64,000 nucleotides of DNA from Cladochytrium replicatum (taxonomy: Eukaryota; Chytridiomycota; Chytridiomycetes; Cladochytriales; Cladochytriaceae), in assembly GCA_025526935.1 (NCBI GenBank), contig JAHLKD010000102.1:124001-188000 (forward strand), read 5' to 3'. Within the stretch, counting starts at the first letter, position 1, and every line of letters starts with the position of its first letter. This document shows, in pieces, positions 22,359 to 32,092 of this stretch. Below the pieces are notes generated by a model. It ran no database searches. It worked only from the letters and a program-made list of their open reading frames with translations, and had not been told where the DNA came from. The position numbers were made by a program, and so were the translations under genes.

Positions 22359-23210
22359 TCATAGTGTAGGTGGTGCAGGCAATCCAGTTCCATCGTAGAT
22401 AGCGAGCGCATTCACCTTCAATGCCTCCATTGCAATCCTGAACATATCGGGACCAACGCTGATCCGAGCAACTCCAATCTTGGAGAGCTGATCCGGTGTT
22501 AACGCCGATGGGCCACGAGCGAGTTTAACTGCGACCCTGCCTCCCAGCTCCTTGACCAGAGTTTCCACTTCCGCAGTTCGAATACCTCTCGCTCCACCCC
22601 ACAAAAATACAGTCGTTGCACCAGCATCAAGGAACGCTTTCCCCCGTTTAATGGCCTCCTTCATTCTCACTTCATCAGTGAAACCCGGCCGTTCGTCGAG
22701 TCTGAAAATATCGCACCGCGCATTGATCACGAAGTCGGGACATCCAGCTTCATTAGCGGCTCTCAGCGCGGCTTTCAACCTCTCGAGTTGCGTCTCGAGC
22801 GAGTACAATGATCCCTCGATGCCCTTCCCGAATCCAGCAGACGGAATGCTGTCTTCGATATTCGCACCGCTCGCTCCAGCGCGCACGACAGCGGCTACGA
22901 CGGACTCGATCTTGTCGCCGTAACCGTCTTGAATGTCGACTGTTAGGGGCACACCAGCGGCACGACAGATAGGGCCGATACGAGAGATCAAAGCGAGGTT
23001 CTGCTCTGCGGAGAGGTCTTCGTCTGCAATGCCGAGCGAGGCGGCGATGGCCCAGGATGCTGTCGCGACGGCTCTGACGGGTCTGTGGTCGGGTTTGTTG
23101 AGGGAGAGGAGAGCATTGAGGGAGGGCAGGTCCCAGATGTTGGTGAACACGATTGGGTTGGAGGGGACGTGCAGGGCCTTCAGAGTCACAGCATGATCGT
23201 TCAGAGCCAT
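22359..23210 (-). CDS. PEP mutase / isocitrate lyase superfamily enzyme
   Basis: One uninterrupted exon of 283 aa, unusual among the intron-rich neighbours. It fits the phosphonomutase-like branch of the isocitrate lyase superfamily. Seen are FTNIWDLPSLNALL at the start, ATASWAIAASLG, the metal-binding TVDIQDGYGD near residue 95, GANIEDS near 117, FVINARCDIF near 163 and TTVFLWGG near 203. The KKCGH motif of true isocitrate lyases is absent, so it is more likely a carboxyvinyl-phosphonate or oxaloacetate/2-methylisocitrate-type enzyme. The exact C-P or C-C substrate cannot be decided. Absence of introns could hint at bacterial origin, but codon use does not look clearly foreign. Confidence 0.85.
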   Translation of the reverse strand: MALNDHAVTLKALHVPSNPIVFTNIWDLPSLNALLSLNKPDHRPVRAVATASWAIAASLGIADEDLSAEQNLALISRIGPICRAAGVPLTVDIQDGYGDKIESVVAAVVRAGASGANIEDSIPSAGFGKGIEGSLYSLETQLERLKAALRAANEAGCPDFVINARCDIFRLDERPGFTDEVRMKEAIKRGKAFLDAGATTVFLWGGARGIRTAEVETLVKELGGRVAVKLARGPSALTPDQLSKIGVARISVGPDMFRIAMEALKVNALAIYDGTGLPAPPTL

Positions 23211-24047
23211 TCTCTTCTTATTTTCTTACGTGCGACCAGATCAGAGATTGTGTCGTCGTTTTTGTACTCGAGACGTTGGACTGTGCAACTGCGGAGAGTG
23301 ACAAATTTAAAATGTAGGTGACTCGAAAACATTTGATCTTATCTGAGATGGAGGGATTATTACAAAAGAAGGGTTACGTTGTTCGTGAGATCACAGCACT
23401 GACTCAGATTGCCAATTTTATCCCAATCTTGGCTGCTGCAACCGTTGGCATTGTCACTTATCAATGATTAGAGGGACGCCGCTGGTGCGACCAGGTGCAA
23501 CACGGTGTGGGACGCTGATTCTTACCACTTGAAAGTTTCATTGTAACTCATCACCCAGACTTTTTATTAATGATGAGCACACTGGTTTACATTTAGCAGG
23601 TTAACTAACCCTAAATGGGAAAGCGAAATGTCCAAAATTTTTGTTCCAAAATCACCGAATCAGAGGCGGAGAGGAGAATTCAGGCTGCATGATCCACCCA
23701 CGATACCATTGACTGTTGTTCAGGCTTCCACGCAGTAGCCGGGTGGAGTACGAAGATGTTTGATCTCTGCCGTACGGACCGTTTTTCCGTATTTTCCTTC
23801 TCAGACAACCGCTACTGCCGATTCCGCCATGTGGTTACGCGGTTGTGTGCAGTTTTATAGTCCCCATAGCTAAACCTGGATCGAACCCACAAATGTTTAG
23901 TGATTGAGTGATTGGCGACTTTCTCGGCTTCATTCATTGGCATATTCTGCACACGAAGATCAACACCACAAAGGCAGGCTTGTAAAAACTCGCTTTATCT
24001 GACCATGCAAATTTTCATCACCACTCAGACATCCACATTCTCTTTCA
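23211..24047. other. Intergenic region with a short seven-TM family relic
   Basis: Mostly non-coding. At about 23720-23800 the minus strand reads GPYGRDQTSSYSTR, resembling the C-terminus GRYGRGQPTSYPHRY of the seven-TM paralogue at 25.5 kb. The DNA around GTACGAAG.TGTTTGATCTCTGCCGTA is also similar. This is probably a 3' remnant of a lost copy. Confidence 0.45.
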
Positions 24048-25278
24048 ATGTCAACTTCGATTAGCGATGCCAACGTCCACCGACTTGCCGCTGGCTTCGT
24101 CCAACAAATCGCAGTTCTCACCTGCTTCATAGACACATATTTGAGGTGATCATCATTACGAAATGTCATCGCACTTTTGGACTGACAGACATAATCCAGA
24201 ATAAAAAACAAGCACCTCAAACTATCCATCACATTTTTCTTGATTTCCGCTCTTCTCGTGCAATCATTCTTCTTGGCAGGTAGTCCCAGCTCATTTTTCA
24301 ATGAGTTCGGCGTTGCTGATTTCATATCAGGGATGACAGTAATAGGGCGGGGATACACCACCGCTGCGACCTATATGTTTATATTGGGAAGCTTGGCGTG
24401 GGTCGTGAGTTGGCTCACGGTTACGTACCACACATCCTATCGTGCAGCGATTATCACACTGGTCGGGTTCGAACGCCCATGGTTAATCCCACTCATTATC
24501 ATCGTCTGTCAAGTTGCTCTTTCCGGAACCGGATGGTTTTTCTTCATTAAAAAGTTCGTATCTCCAACAACAGAGCTGGATCAACAAATGTCCACTCATT
24601 TCGTTTCTTCACAGCTACATAACATCGTTTGGGCAAGAAGCAGATCCGCGTAGCACCATCATTACGATCGTTGAAGCATTTTGGTACTCCATTGTCGAAA
24701 CGGTCCTTTTTTCAATCACACAGTACCGTATTGTCCAAGTCCACTCTCAGGTCAGAAAGGTGTCGACGTTCATCAAGCTCCAGTTGTACATGAAAGCGGT
24801 GACTCGTTCGATACTTTACTCATTCAATGTGACAATGATGTTTCTGTCTGTCGGAGGGATCTTTGGGCCTGGGATGGGACCGGGAGACAACTGGACCAGC
24901 TACGGGTTTTCCGTAACCTTTTTGATTCTGATCACCGACAGCGACAGGTTCCAGGAAACCATCGCTGTTCTCACCGGAACGAAGGACTGGAAGCTTGGAA
25001 CGACGCTCACGACATGTTCAGCCGAGGAGCCAACTCACGTTGGCCAATCTTCGGCTACGAGTGCTCCACCAGAGTTCATCGTCCTTCGCGAATCGGATCT
25101 TTCTCGGCGTTTTGGCGATCAGCATGATGCCCGAAACAATATCGAACACATGGGGGGTCTGAGCGGAAGTTCGCAAAGCCTTTCGCACAGCAGTTTACGA
25201 AATGATGATGGATCGCTGAGGTGTTCGCCTCTTTTCTCACCAGCACAATACAAAGGTGTAGGAAACCGGAGCTCATAG
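24048..25278 (+). CDS. Predicted seven-TM membrane protein, paralogue B
   Basis: Four exons (24048-24145, 24200-24279, 24331-24553, 24615-25278) give 354 aa. Exons 2 and 3 have exactly the same lengths (80 and 223 nt) and phases as paralogue A at 4.7 kb. The TM core is conserved: LTVTYHTSYRAAIITLVGF, SFGQEADPRS, FWYSIVETVLFSITQYRIV, KLQLYMKAVTRSILYSFNVT and LITDSDRFQETIAVLTGT. The N-terminus (MSTSISDANVHRLAAG) is slightly shorter than in A. The C-terminal tail is only about 100 residues, rich in Ser and Asn. Function is unknown. It points toward paralogue C, with 256 bp between their stop codons. Confidence 0.82.
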
Positions 25279-25534
25279 GTCGGCTGGTCACGGAATGCGT
25301 ACTTCTAACCCTATTAAAATAGTGTGAGCTGAATCTTAATGCCACAGCATATCACACTTTTCAGCTTCAGCAATCAATGAGCAACGTTGGTGCATTAATA
25401 TACATGAATGGTATCGTTGTAATAAGAATGCTCAAAAAATTTCAAAATGACGAAAAACAAATACGATCAAAGGGGTTGTTACTTTCCATGCAGACCATGG
25501 CATTGGACGTTAACATTGTTCAGCAGTTGTCTAC

Positions 25535-26768
25535 TCAGTAACGGTGTGGGTACGAAGTTGGTTGACCTCTGCCGTATCGACCCGCAGTGGTTCTCAAACT
25601 ACCATCAGTCCCCTGGCCACTCTGCACTGCTGGATTTTGAGCATTCGACATATTCTGCACAACAATGTAAGGAACCCTTCCAGCGTTCCCGTTTGGTGCG
25701 TTTATCGCGATAGGCCCGGCTAGATCTGCGTGACCAAAGTAGGCAATGGCGGAGTTTGCGGTCGTCACATCTTTCGCCGACTCGTCCGTTGATGGTGTTG
25801 TCAGTCTCGTTCCACGTTCCCAGTCCGTAGTTCCGGTAAGGACCGCGATAGTTTCCTGGAATCGGTCACTGTCCGTCAACAAGATAAGGACTGTGATCGT
25901 TTTACCGTATGCTGTCCAGTTGCTATTGATACCGCGGTCGGCCCCGAATACGTTTCCGACGGAAAGGAACATCATTGTCACGTTGAAGGAGTATAGAATA
26001 GAACGAGTGACGGCTTTCATGTACAGCTGCAGCTTCACGGAAGTCGAAACCTTTTTAACTCGGGAGTGGACGTGGACAATTCTGTACTGAGTTATGCCGA
26101 ATAAGACAGTTTCGACGATGGAGTACCAAAACGACTCGACAATGGTGATGGTGACGGATTTGGGATCCACTCTCCTCCCAAGATTATTGAGAAAACTGGT
26201 CCAAGACAATAAGAAATGGACAGGAGTATTCAACCCAAAGTCTTACTTGCTGACAAAGAAGTAACACCCAGTTCCAGAAAGCGCTCCTTGGCAGATACAG
26301 ACGACAATCGGAAAGATCCACAGTCGCTTGTACCCAGTGAAAATGATTTGTGCTGCTCGGTAAGACGTGTGGTATGTGACCTGTAACCAGCAGGCGACCC
26401 ATAAAATGCTTGCGACTATGTAAAGCGGCTTTGCAGCACGCAGATTCCCGACGGAAAGGCATCTCGTCGCTATAAATGAGTCAGATTATCCGTATTGCAT
26501 GAACCCAAGTGCATTCTACTTCTACTCACCTATCATGATAAAAGCCCCATCGAGTAATGAGAGAACAGCAAAAAGAGTAATGCTCATCTTCAAATGAACG
26601 TTTCTTATCCTAACACCAGGGAAACAGTTGAGGCATTTGAAACAGCAGGTTACGAAGTACGCACCTTTGAAAGCTTTCGAAGAAACAAATGAATACTGTG
26701 ATGAACGCAGCGTACGAGCCAGCAAACATATGCATATCGTTCTCATACTTGGCTGCCGCTGTCGACAT
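25535..26768 (-). CDS. Predicted seven-TM membrane protein, paralogue C
   Basis: Four exons (26665-26768, 26530-26609, 26247-26469, 25535-26195) give 355 aa. Exon lengths 104, 80 and 223 repeat those of paralogue A exactly. The conserved core is present: LQVTYHTSYRAAQIIF, GALSGTGCYFFV, ESFWYSIVETVLFGITQYRI, KLQLYMKAVTRSILYSFNVT and LTDSDRFQETIAVLTGTTDW. It is closer to A than to B in the last core block (GTTDWERGTRLTT and DESAKDV). The tail ends in GRYGRGQPTSYPHRY. It is inverted relative to A and B, so the family spread by inverted as well as tandem duplication. Confidence 0.82.
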
Positions 26769-27575
26769 TGCCAAGATTGTTGTGTGGTTTAAAATATTAA
26801 TTTATGAAAAATAATTTCATCTTAATCTTCAGGTATGCATAATAATCATCTTGCCGTGGGAGTGGGCAAATGCAGGGTCGCTTGGGCATATTTCTGACGG
26901 TGGAGACGAATTACCTTGAACCTTACGCTTCAATGATCGGGCCTCGTGTACCGATACAGACAACAGATGCACGAATGCTATCTGTACTCACCCATGCTGT
27001 TGATCGTTGATGAGCGCTCCTCCTGGATTATACAAATGGAATGGGCGTTCCCCGTGTGTTCAAATTTTGGAAGAGGGAGATTCGACCTTCAACCTCATTG
27101 CTGGTCTGAAATCAGCTGTCGTAATGTCTTTACTTTTCTCAAACATTTTTCTTGGATCAACTGGAAGCAACGAAAAATATACACAGCACGATGGTTTCTG
27201 GCTTCATTCTTTCTGTGTTTTCTGCATTCTCCAGATGTATATCTCTCTTTCTTTACTCCCGCTTCAGTTCCGTGTACTTGAGCTTCAGCTGTGATAACTC
27301 CTCTTCATATTCAATTCTCGGCAGATTCGTCACGCTGGTCCTTTTGCGACATTGATTGCAGTGCTTGAGCTTGATGAACACCTCGAGCTTGATTCGGTTG
27401 GGCAGATATCGGCCGAGCAAACCGCTTCCGGCAAGCACCAGTGGAAATCTTGTGCATTGCCTTTGTTAAGTGGTTGTTGGAGGTGAATGTGTGTGGAATT
27501 GTTGATTATACTTATTGGGTAAAGTCAGATCATGTTCAACCAAGGTAACAGAAACTGTGCTTTCCATAGCACAAA
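26769..27575. other. Intergenic region with a possible minus-strand exon
   Basis: At 27253-27440 (-) an open stretch ends in a stop and reads LVLAGSGLLGRYLPNRIKLE, then a CNQC pair and a charged, helix-like C-terminus (EEELSQLKLKYTELKRE). It looks like the last exon of a small protein with two cysteines. I cannot place the upstream exons or name it. The rest shows nothing. Confidence 0.35.
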
Positions 27576-28671
27576 TTAGCGATCAGTGCTGGGCTGGTGG
27601 CGGTTGGTACACTTGCGGAGGTGCCTGCGACGCCGGAGGATAACCCGCTGCAGGTGATCCATACGCCTGTGACGGTGGCGCGCTATTGGGCTGTTGCGGA
27701 GGGGCACAGTATGCAGCATCGTACGGCTGTGGCGGTGCGGGAGCGCCGTAAGGGGCACCGCATTGCTGGACTTGGTAAGCGGCAAGGTGGTTCGGAGTTT
27801 GGTGGACCCTTCCGACGACGCAGCCTTACGGTGCACCTCAGCCGTACGGAGTTCTTCCAGCTGGTGCTCCAAAGCCGTACGGGACTCCATTAGCAGCTGG
27901 AACACACCAACCTTATGGTGCACCTCCCTCACCTCAGCCGCCCTACGGTGCTCCTCCCCAACCCTATGGTGCGCCAGCGACTTCCCAGCCGTACGCTGCT
28001 CCCCCGCCAGGTGCTCCGTATGGCCAGCCTCCGACCACCCAGCCCTATGGTGCACCCCACGCCTACGGCGCACCTGCACACTATGCACCTACCCCAGGGC
28101 AGCCCCCGTCCTTAGCGGATCCGTAGGTTTGGGCGGGAGACGGCGCACGGTATGGTTGCGCAGGTGGTGGAGCGAACTCACCGATTGGTGCAGGAGGTTC
28201 CGCATGTCCAGGGACCTGAGTGGTTTGTTTCGCACTAACAGCCGCAGCGGCGCTCGGGGAGACCGCGTATGAAGATCAAGTGAAGACTCTCGGTGATGCC
28301 ACCGCCAGACTGGCTACAGGAAGCGAAGAACCAGCCGTCCGCGGTTCGCCAGACCAGACCAAGGAGCAGCCCCGTGTCGTTCGTCAGCGAGCTGCGGTGT
28401 AGAGACCGAACATAAGCGGAGCCCGCTTGGGAGAGCGGAATGAGGGTAAACGAATTGATTGTGAGTACAAAACGGGAGTACAGGGCAGCTATTTTAGAGC
28501 CGTCGAATGTAATAACCTCGTCATCGGCATCACCGTCACCTTTACAAATGGACAAGATGAGATTTGGCCCAAACAGGATTCGTAGAACTTACCAGTGCGA
28601 TCGTCGCCACTGTGACGGACAGACCCATTCATACCGGTCAAACTTTTTGAAACTAACAGTGCTTGAGTCAT
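27576..28671 (-). pseudogene. Pro/Tyr-rich (PYGAP) protein gene with an inverted internal segment
   Basis: Exon 1 (28593-28671, MTQALLVSKSLTGMNG...) splices to an exon beginning at 28539 (GDGDADDEVITFDGSKIAAL). Further left on the minus strand, about 28260-28124 reads AEPPAPIGEFAPPPAQPY and ends QTYGS. About 27797-27580 (-) reads GAPYGAPAPPQPYDAAY to YQPPPAQH and a stop. Between them, about 27800-28123, the same PYGAP-type repeats (about ten units) are encoded on the plus strand instead. The simplest reading is a 0.3-kb inversion inside the repetitive C-terminal coding region. The current product would be frame-scrambled in that part. The N-terminal domain is not recognised. Alternatively the two strands carry parts of two different genes. 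Confidence 0.5.
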
Positions 28672-29300
28672 GCCATTGACCAGCGTTCACCCATTTGTTC
28701 TGCCTATTTTCTATTTACCAATTTTCCACTGCTCCATCTAACACACACTTACCGGAAGGGCAATAGGAGTTTTCCAGTAGACCTCGATGATGACATGAAG
28801 TTCACCTGCGGTGTTACAGGAAGCCAACGATCGACGACGGTATGGTTTCCGCCGTTCCCACAGAGCTGTTCCACCGGATCTTTGCCTTTCCGATCTTGTC
28901 GTTTGATGACAGCACGCCTCAATCGTAGATGAGGAAACCAATTTTCGAAAGCCTGTCATCGAACTTGAGGTTGAAAGATTCTCCTCATTTCGGGTTGAGG
29001 GTCTTTTGACGACCTTCGTCTTGTAGCGGTCGCCATTGCCCGGCGGTTGCAGACACGTTTTTGATCTTTGCATAAGGATCGCTGGACGTTCCTCCCTTGT
29101 CCGCACCCCTCAACCCGCGAGCCTCCACGATCTTGATCGTCACGTCGTTGCTGATCCGCATTACCCTCCTCAGTCCGTCACGGTACTCATTTCCCCACCA
29201 CCTTTACACCAACCCGATATATGCCCATAAACAGCATAATTAAACCTCCACCCAACCCCAACCCAAAACCCCAATCGCCAACACTCCGTTCCGGTCCAAA
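28672..29300. promoter_or_regulatory. Upstream region of the AIM24-like gene
   Basis: About 630 bp between the divergent Pro/Tyr-rich gene and the AIM24-like gene. A short plus-strand stretch at 28839-28900 (VPTELFHRIFAFPILSF) is F-box-like, but a stop follows at once. I call no gene here. Confidence 0.35.
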
Positions 29301-30486
29301 ATGTCGTACGCTCCGCCTCCCCACTCGCCAAGCTTCGCGCCGCCCCCAGGTACCGCTGCACGCAATTCACCCCACAGAGGTCATTTTCTTAATGAAGTGA
29401 TCTGAACCTTAGGTGCCCCACCGGCAGGTCAGTTCGCCCCTCAGGCAACCATTCCCCCTCAGGCGGCCCAGCCCGTTTTCTCCGGTCCTTATGGGGTCAG
29501 CTCGCCTGTTCCTGCTTCGTCGCAGGTGATTTCCTTCTTATCAGGCGTTGCTTTGAGTGGTTCCCTGAAATGTGTTCGAACAGGTGATCAGCGGTTACGG
29601 ACATGGTGTGAGCTATGAGATCCTCCATCGTGACGTCAACACCCTCTTGAAGGTAGAAGGATTTAGTTTTCACGAATACTTTGGCTTCATGATGATTTCG
29701 TGCAGCTCACTCTTCAACCGAACGTCACTATCAAAACTCGAGCTGGTGCGAGTACGTTTCCAAAATTCAATTTGGCCTGTAGATAGCTTTAAATTTTCTT
29801 TGAAAGTGGTGGCACACTCCATGAACGTCAAGCTGGAAGGAAAGGTCAAACTCACCAACTTTTTCAAATCGGGCGACGTCATGCAGCAATCCCTCACCGC
29901 ACTCAACTCACCCGGTCTTGTCTACCTCGCACCTGATGCCGTAAGTGAAACGCATCCCATTTTCGGCCTGATTTTGCCTAATCTAATTTTTTTAAGTACG
30001 CGGATGTGATGGTCCTCGAGATCTCTCCTCAAACCGGTGATTGGATTGTTGGTGACCGAACCCTCGCCTGGACCACCGGTGTCACCAAAACCGCAAAGGC
30101 ACAATCGTTCGGTAACGCTTTGATGTCTGGCGAAGGTCTGTTCGTCACCAGGGTCTCGGGTCAGGGACTTGTTTTCGTCACTGCTCTCGGCGGTATCCAT
30201 CCCATCGATCTCCAACCGAATGAAGAGTTCATCATTGACAACGGTAAAATTTGTAAAGCCATTGGATTTGTACTTTCTTCAACTTGATTCCTTCACAGGT
30301 CACCTGGTTGCATGGCACGCGTCGACGCAGTACACCAGCGTCAGTGCCGGTGGCGGTCTTATGAACTCGATGATCTCGGGCGAAGGTCGTGTCCTCAAAT
30401 TCCGTGGCCCTGGCCGCGTGTTCATCCAGACTAGGAACCCCCAAGCACTCGCCGCTTGGATTGCGAGCTTGGTCCCCTCGTCTTAA
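29301..30486 (+). CDS. AIM24 family protein
   Basis: Seven exons (29301-29349, 29413-29525, 29584-29652, 29706-29745, 29807-29940, 29997-30243, 30299-30486) give 279 aa. The family (DUF124/AIM24) adopts a beta-rich, trimer-forming fold. In yeast, Aim24 supports mitochondrial inner-membrane organisation, but many homologues are cytosolic and uncharacterised. The first 50 residues are a Pro/Ala/Gln-rich tail (MSYAPPPHSPSFAPPPG). The fold follows, with SYEILHRDVNTLLK, AHSMNVKLEGKVKL, MSGEGLFVTRVSGQGLVFV and GGLMNSMISGEGRVLKFRG. The repeated SGEG..(V/L)..(R/F).(S/G)G.G blocks are the family signature. No clear mitochondrial presequence is visible, so a mitochondrial location is doubtful. Confidence 0.88.
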
Positions 30487-30731
30487 AAAATCATCGGCGG
30501 TCGAAATGTGCGCCAATAAAGAACCAAAGTGTTTTGCAGGATGTTCGGGAAATCGTTTTTGCAAATTTCCCACAATTTCTTTCTGTTTCACCATTTTTGT
30601 ACTTTCCTCATGCAAGTTGATAATGTGAAAAAAACAAGAAACAGAGAAATATCTTCAACAAATCTTCGATGTGATCATTTTGTGTTGTTTAGCCTGTATT
30701 TTTTTAACTGTTTTACCCAAGCCCTTCTCAA

Positions 30732-31631
30732 ATGTCCCTCCCAATCGCTTCGTTTGCGCTTCCCTCGCTGTTTCTGACCCCGCTCCCTCCGCCTCCATCA
30801 GAAATCGCTCCAATCTTATCCGCAAGCCCAACGGCGCAATCCTTCGCTCCACATGCTCAATCCCAAAACCTCGAACCGGACATGCCTGCCTCTCTTGCCC
30901 AGGGCATCCCTTCACACATCCTCGCCGAATCGCCAACGAAACTCGAACACAATCTCCCTGCAATGCACATCGTACTGTTCCGGAACGTGAAGAATGCTGA
31001 TGCATTGAGGAAACGCGTGATTGCAGCGGATCCGGCCATTCCAGACTGTGTATTGGTCAATGCGGCGTTGGTCAGTTGAATTTGGGCGATTCTTTCGTTC
31101 AGACATTTATTTTTTGAGCTCCTGTTTTTAGGTTGTGGATGTGTTCCAAGTGCAGACGGCGGCGACGAGAGCTTTCTTGGCGCAGAGACAGAACACCATG
31201 AAGACAAAGACACTGCTCTCCGAAGTGCTCTACAATATCTCGCCATTATTCGGGGTATGTATTTAGATTTATCGGGTGTAAGCCTTGCTTGGACTCAGCT
31301 CTATGTATTCAAGATCTCTGAATCACTAAAGACGATCGGTCTGTCCAAATCCACCACAGCAATCCTTGCAGTTATGTTTGCCGAAAACGAACCTCTGGAC
31401 GTGAGTAGTACATCTTGGTCCGCTAGATGAGCTTATCGAATCTTGCAATAGAAATTCCAGTCGTTGGCGAGTTGTATTGATGGAACTCCGTCGCCAGTGT
31501 ATGAGCTCGAGCTCGAAAGAGATACTCTCCAAATCGCAAAGCTTTTCAACCTTGATCAAACACTGTCTAAGAGCCCGGATAGGCTGCTTGAGCTGGTTGT
31601 TGGAACAATTGCTTTGAAGAATTATTCGTGA
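30732..31631 (+). CDS. CGI121: KEOPS/EKC complex subunit Cgi121 (TPRKB)
   Basis: Four exons (30732-31070, 31132-31254, 31314-31400, 31452-31631) give 242 aa. KEOPS makes the universal t6A modification of ANN-decoding tRNAs, and Cgi121 binds the kinase Bud32 and the tRNA 3' end. The match runs from IVLFRNVKNADALRKRV through NAALVVDVFQVQTAATRAFL, KTKTLLSEVLYNISP and ISESLKTIGLSKSTTAILAV to the end. This is the whole family domain. The first 70-80 residues are Pro/Ser-rich and not part of it. An in-frame Met inside this extension (near 30882) could be the real start. The nearby AIM24 gene is co-oriented, 245 bp upstream, with no functional link implied. Confidence 0.9.
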
Positions 31632-32092
31632 TACTCCAGAGCCCATTATATTCTCAAATGGAACATTCCACACTCAAAACTGTTGGATGATTTCTTTGAT
31701 CTGACCGATCTTTCGAGCCAATGGTTGTGGTTGTCGTTTAATCAATCTGCTGATCACATTTAATCAGTATTTTCATGTGGAGGAATAGACGACCCACTCC
31801 ACACGAGCAATAATTAATGGGCTGTATGCTCTCTCCGCAACATGGTCAGTGAATTACAAGTAAGCATGCGTCGGTTGATCGGAGATCGAGCTCGACCCGA
31901 CCATTTTTATTGATTTTTGGTGTTTGCACATTCAAAACTAGCCGTTAACCAGCAGGGGTTTAAAGCGAGCGTAAAAATTTGTTGATGAGCTGAGCCTTTG
32001 AAACCCATGCCAAATGTAAATTTAGCGTGCCGCACAAGCACCATAGGCATAGGCGATCACGCTGTTTCTAACTGTGGAATATCACAATCTCA
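31632..32092. other. Intergenic gap
   Basis: About 460 bp holding the promoter of the following fusion gene. No other feature was seen. Confidence 0.4.

Noticed and set aside
22359-23210. Recent bacterial transfer of the PEP-mutase-family gene, since it lacks introns.
   Set aside because: Intron absence alone is weak; composition resembles neighbours and fungal homologues of this superfamily are common. A phylogeny would be needed.
27576-28088. 170-residue Arg/His-rich minus-strand ORF.
   Set aside because: It is the antisense or off-frame shadow of PYGAP-coding DNA and has no domain.
28839-28990. Possible F-box start (VPTELFHRIFAFPILSF).
   Set aside because: A stop follows within 15 codons and no convincing intron or downstream repeat domain was seen.
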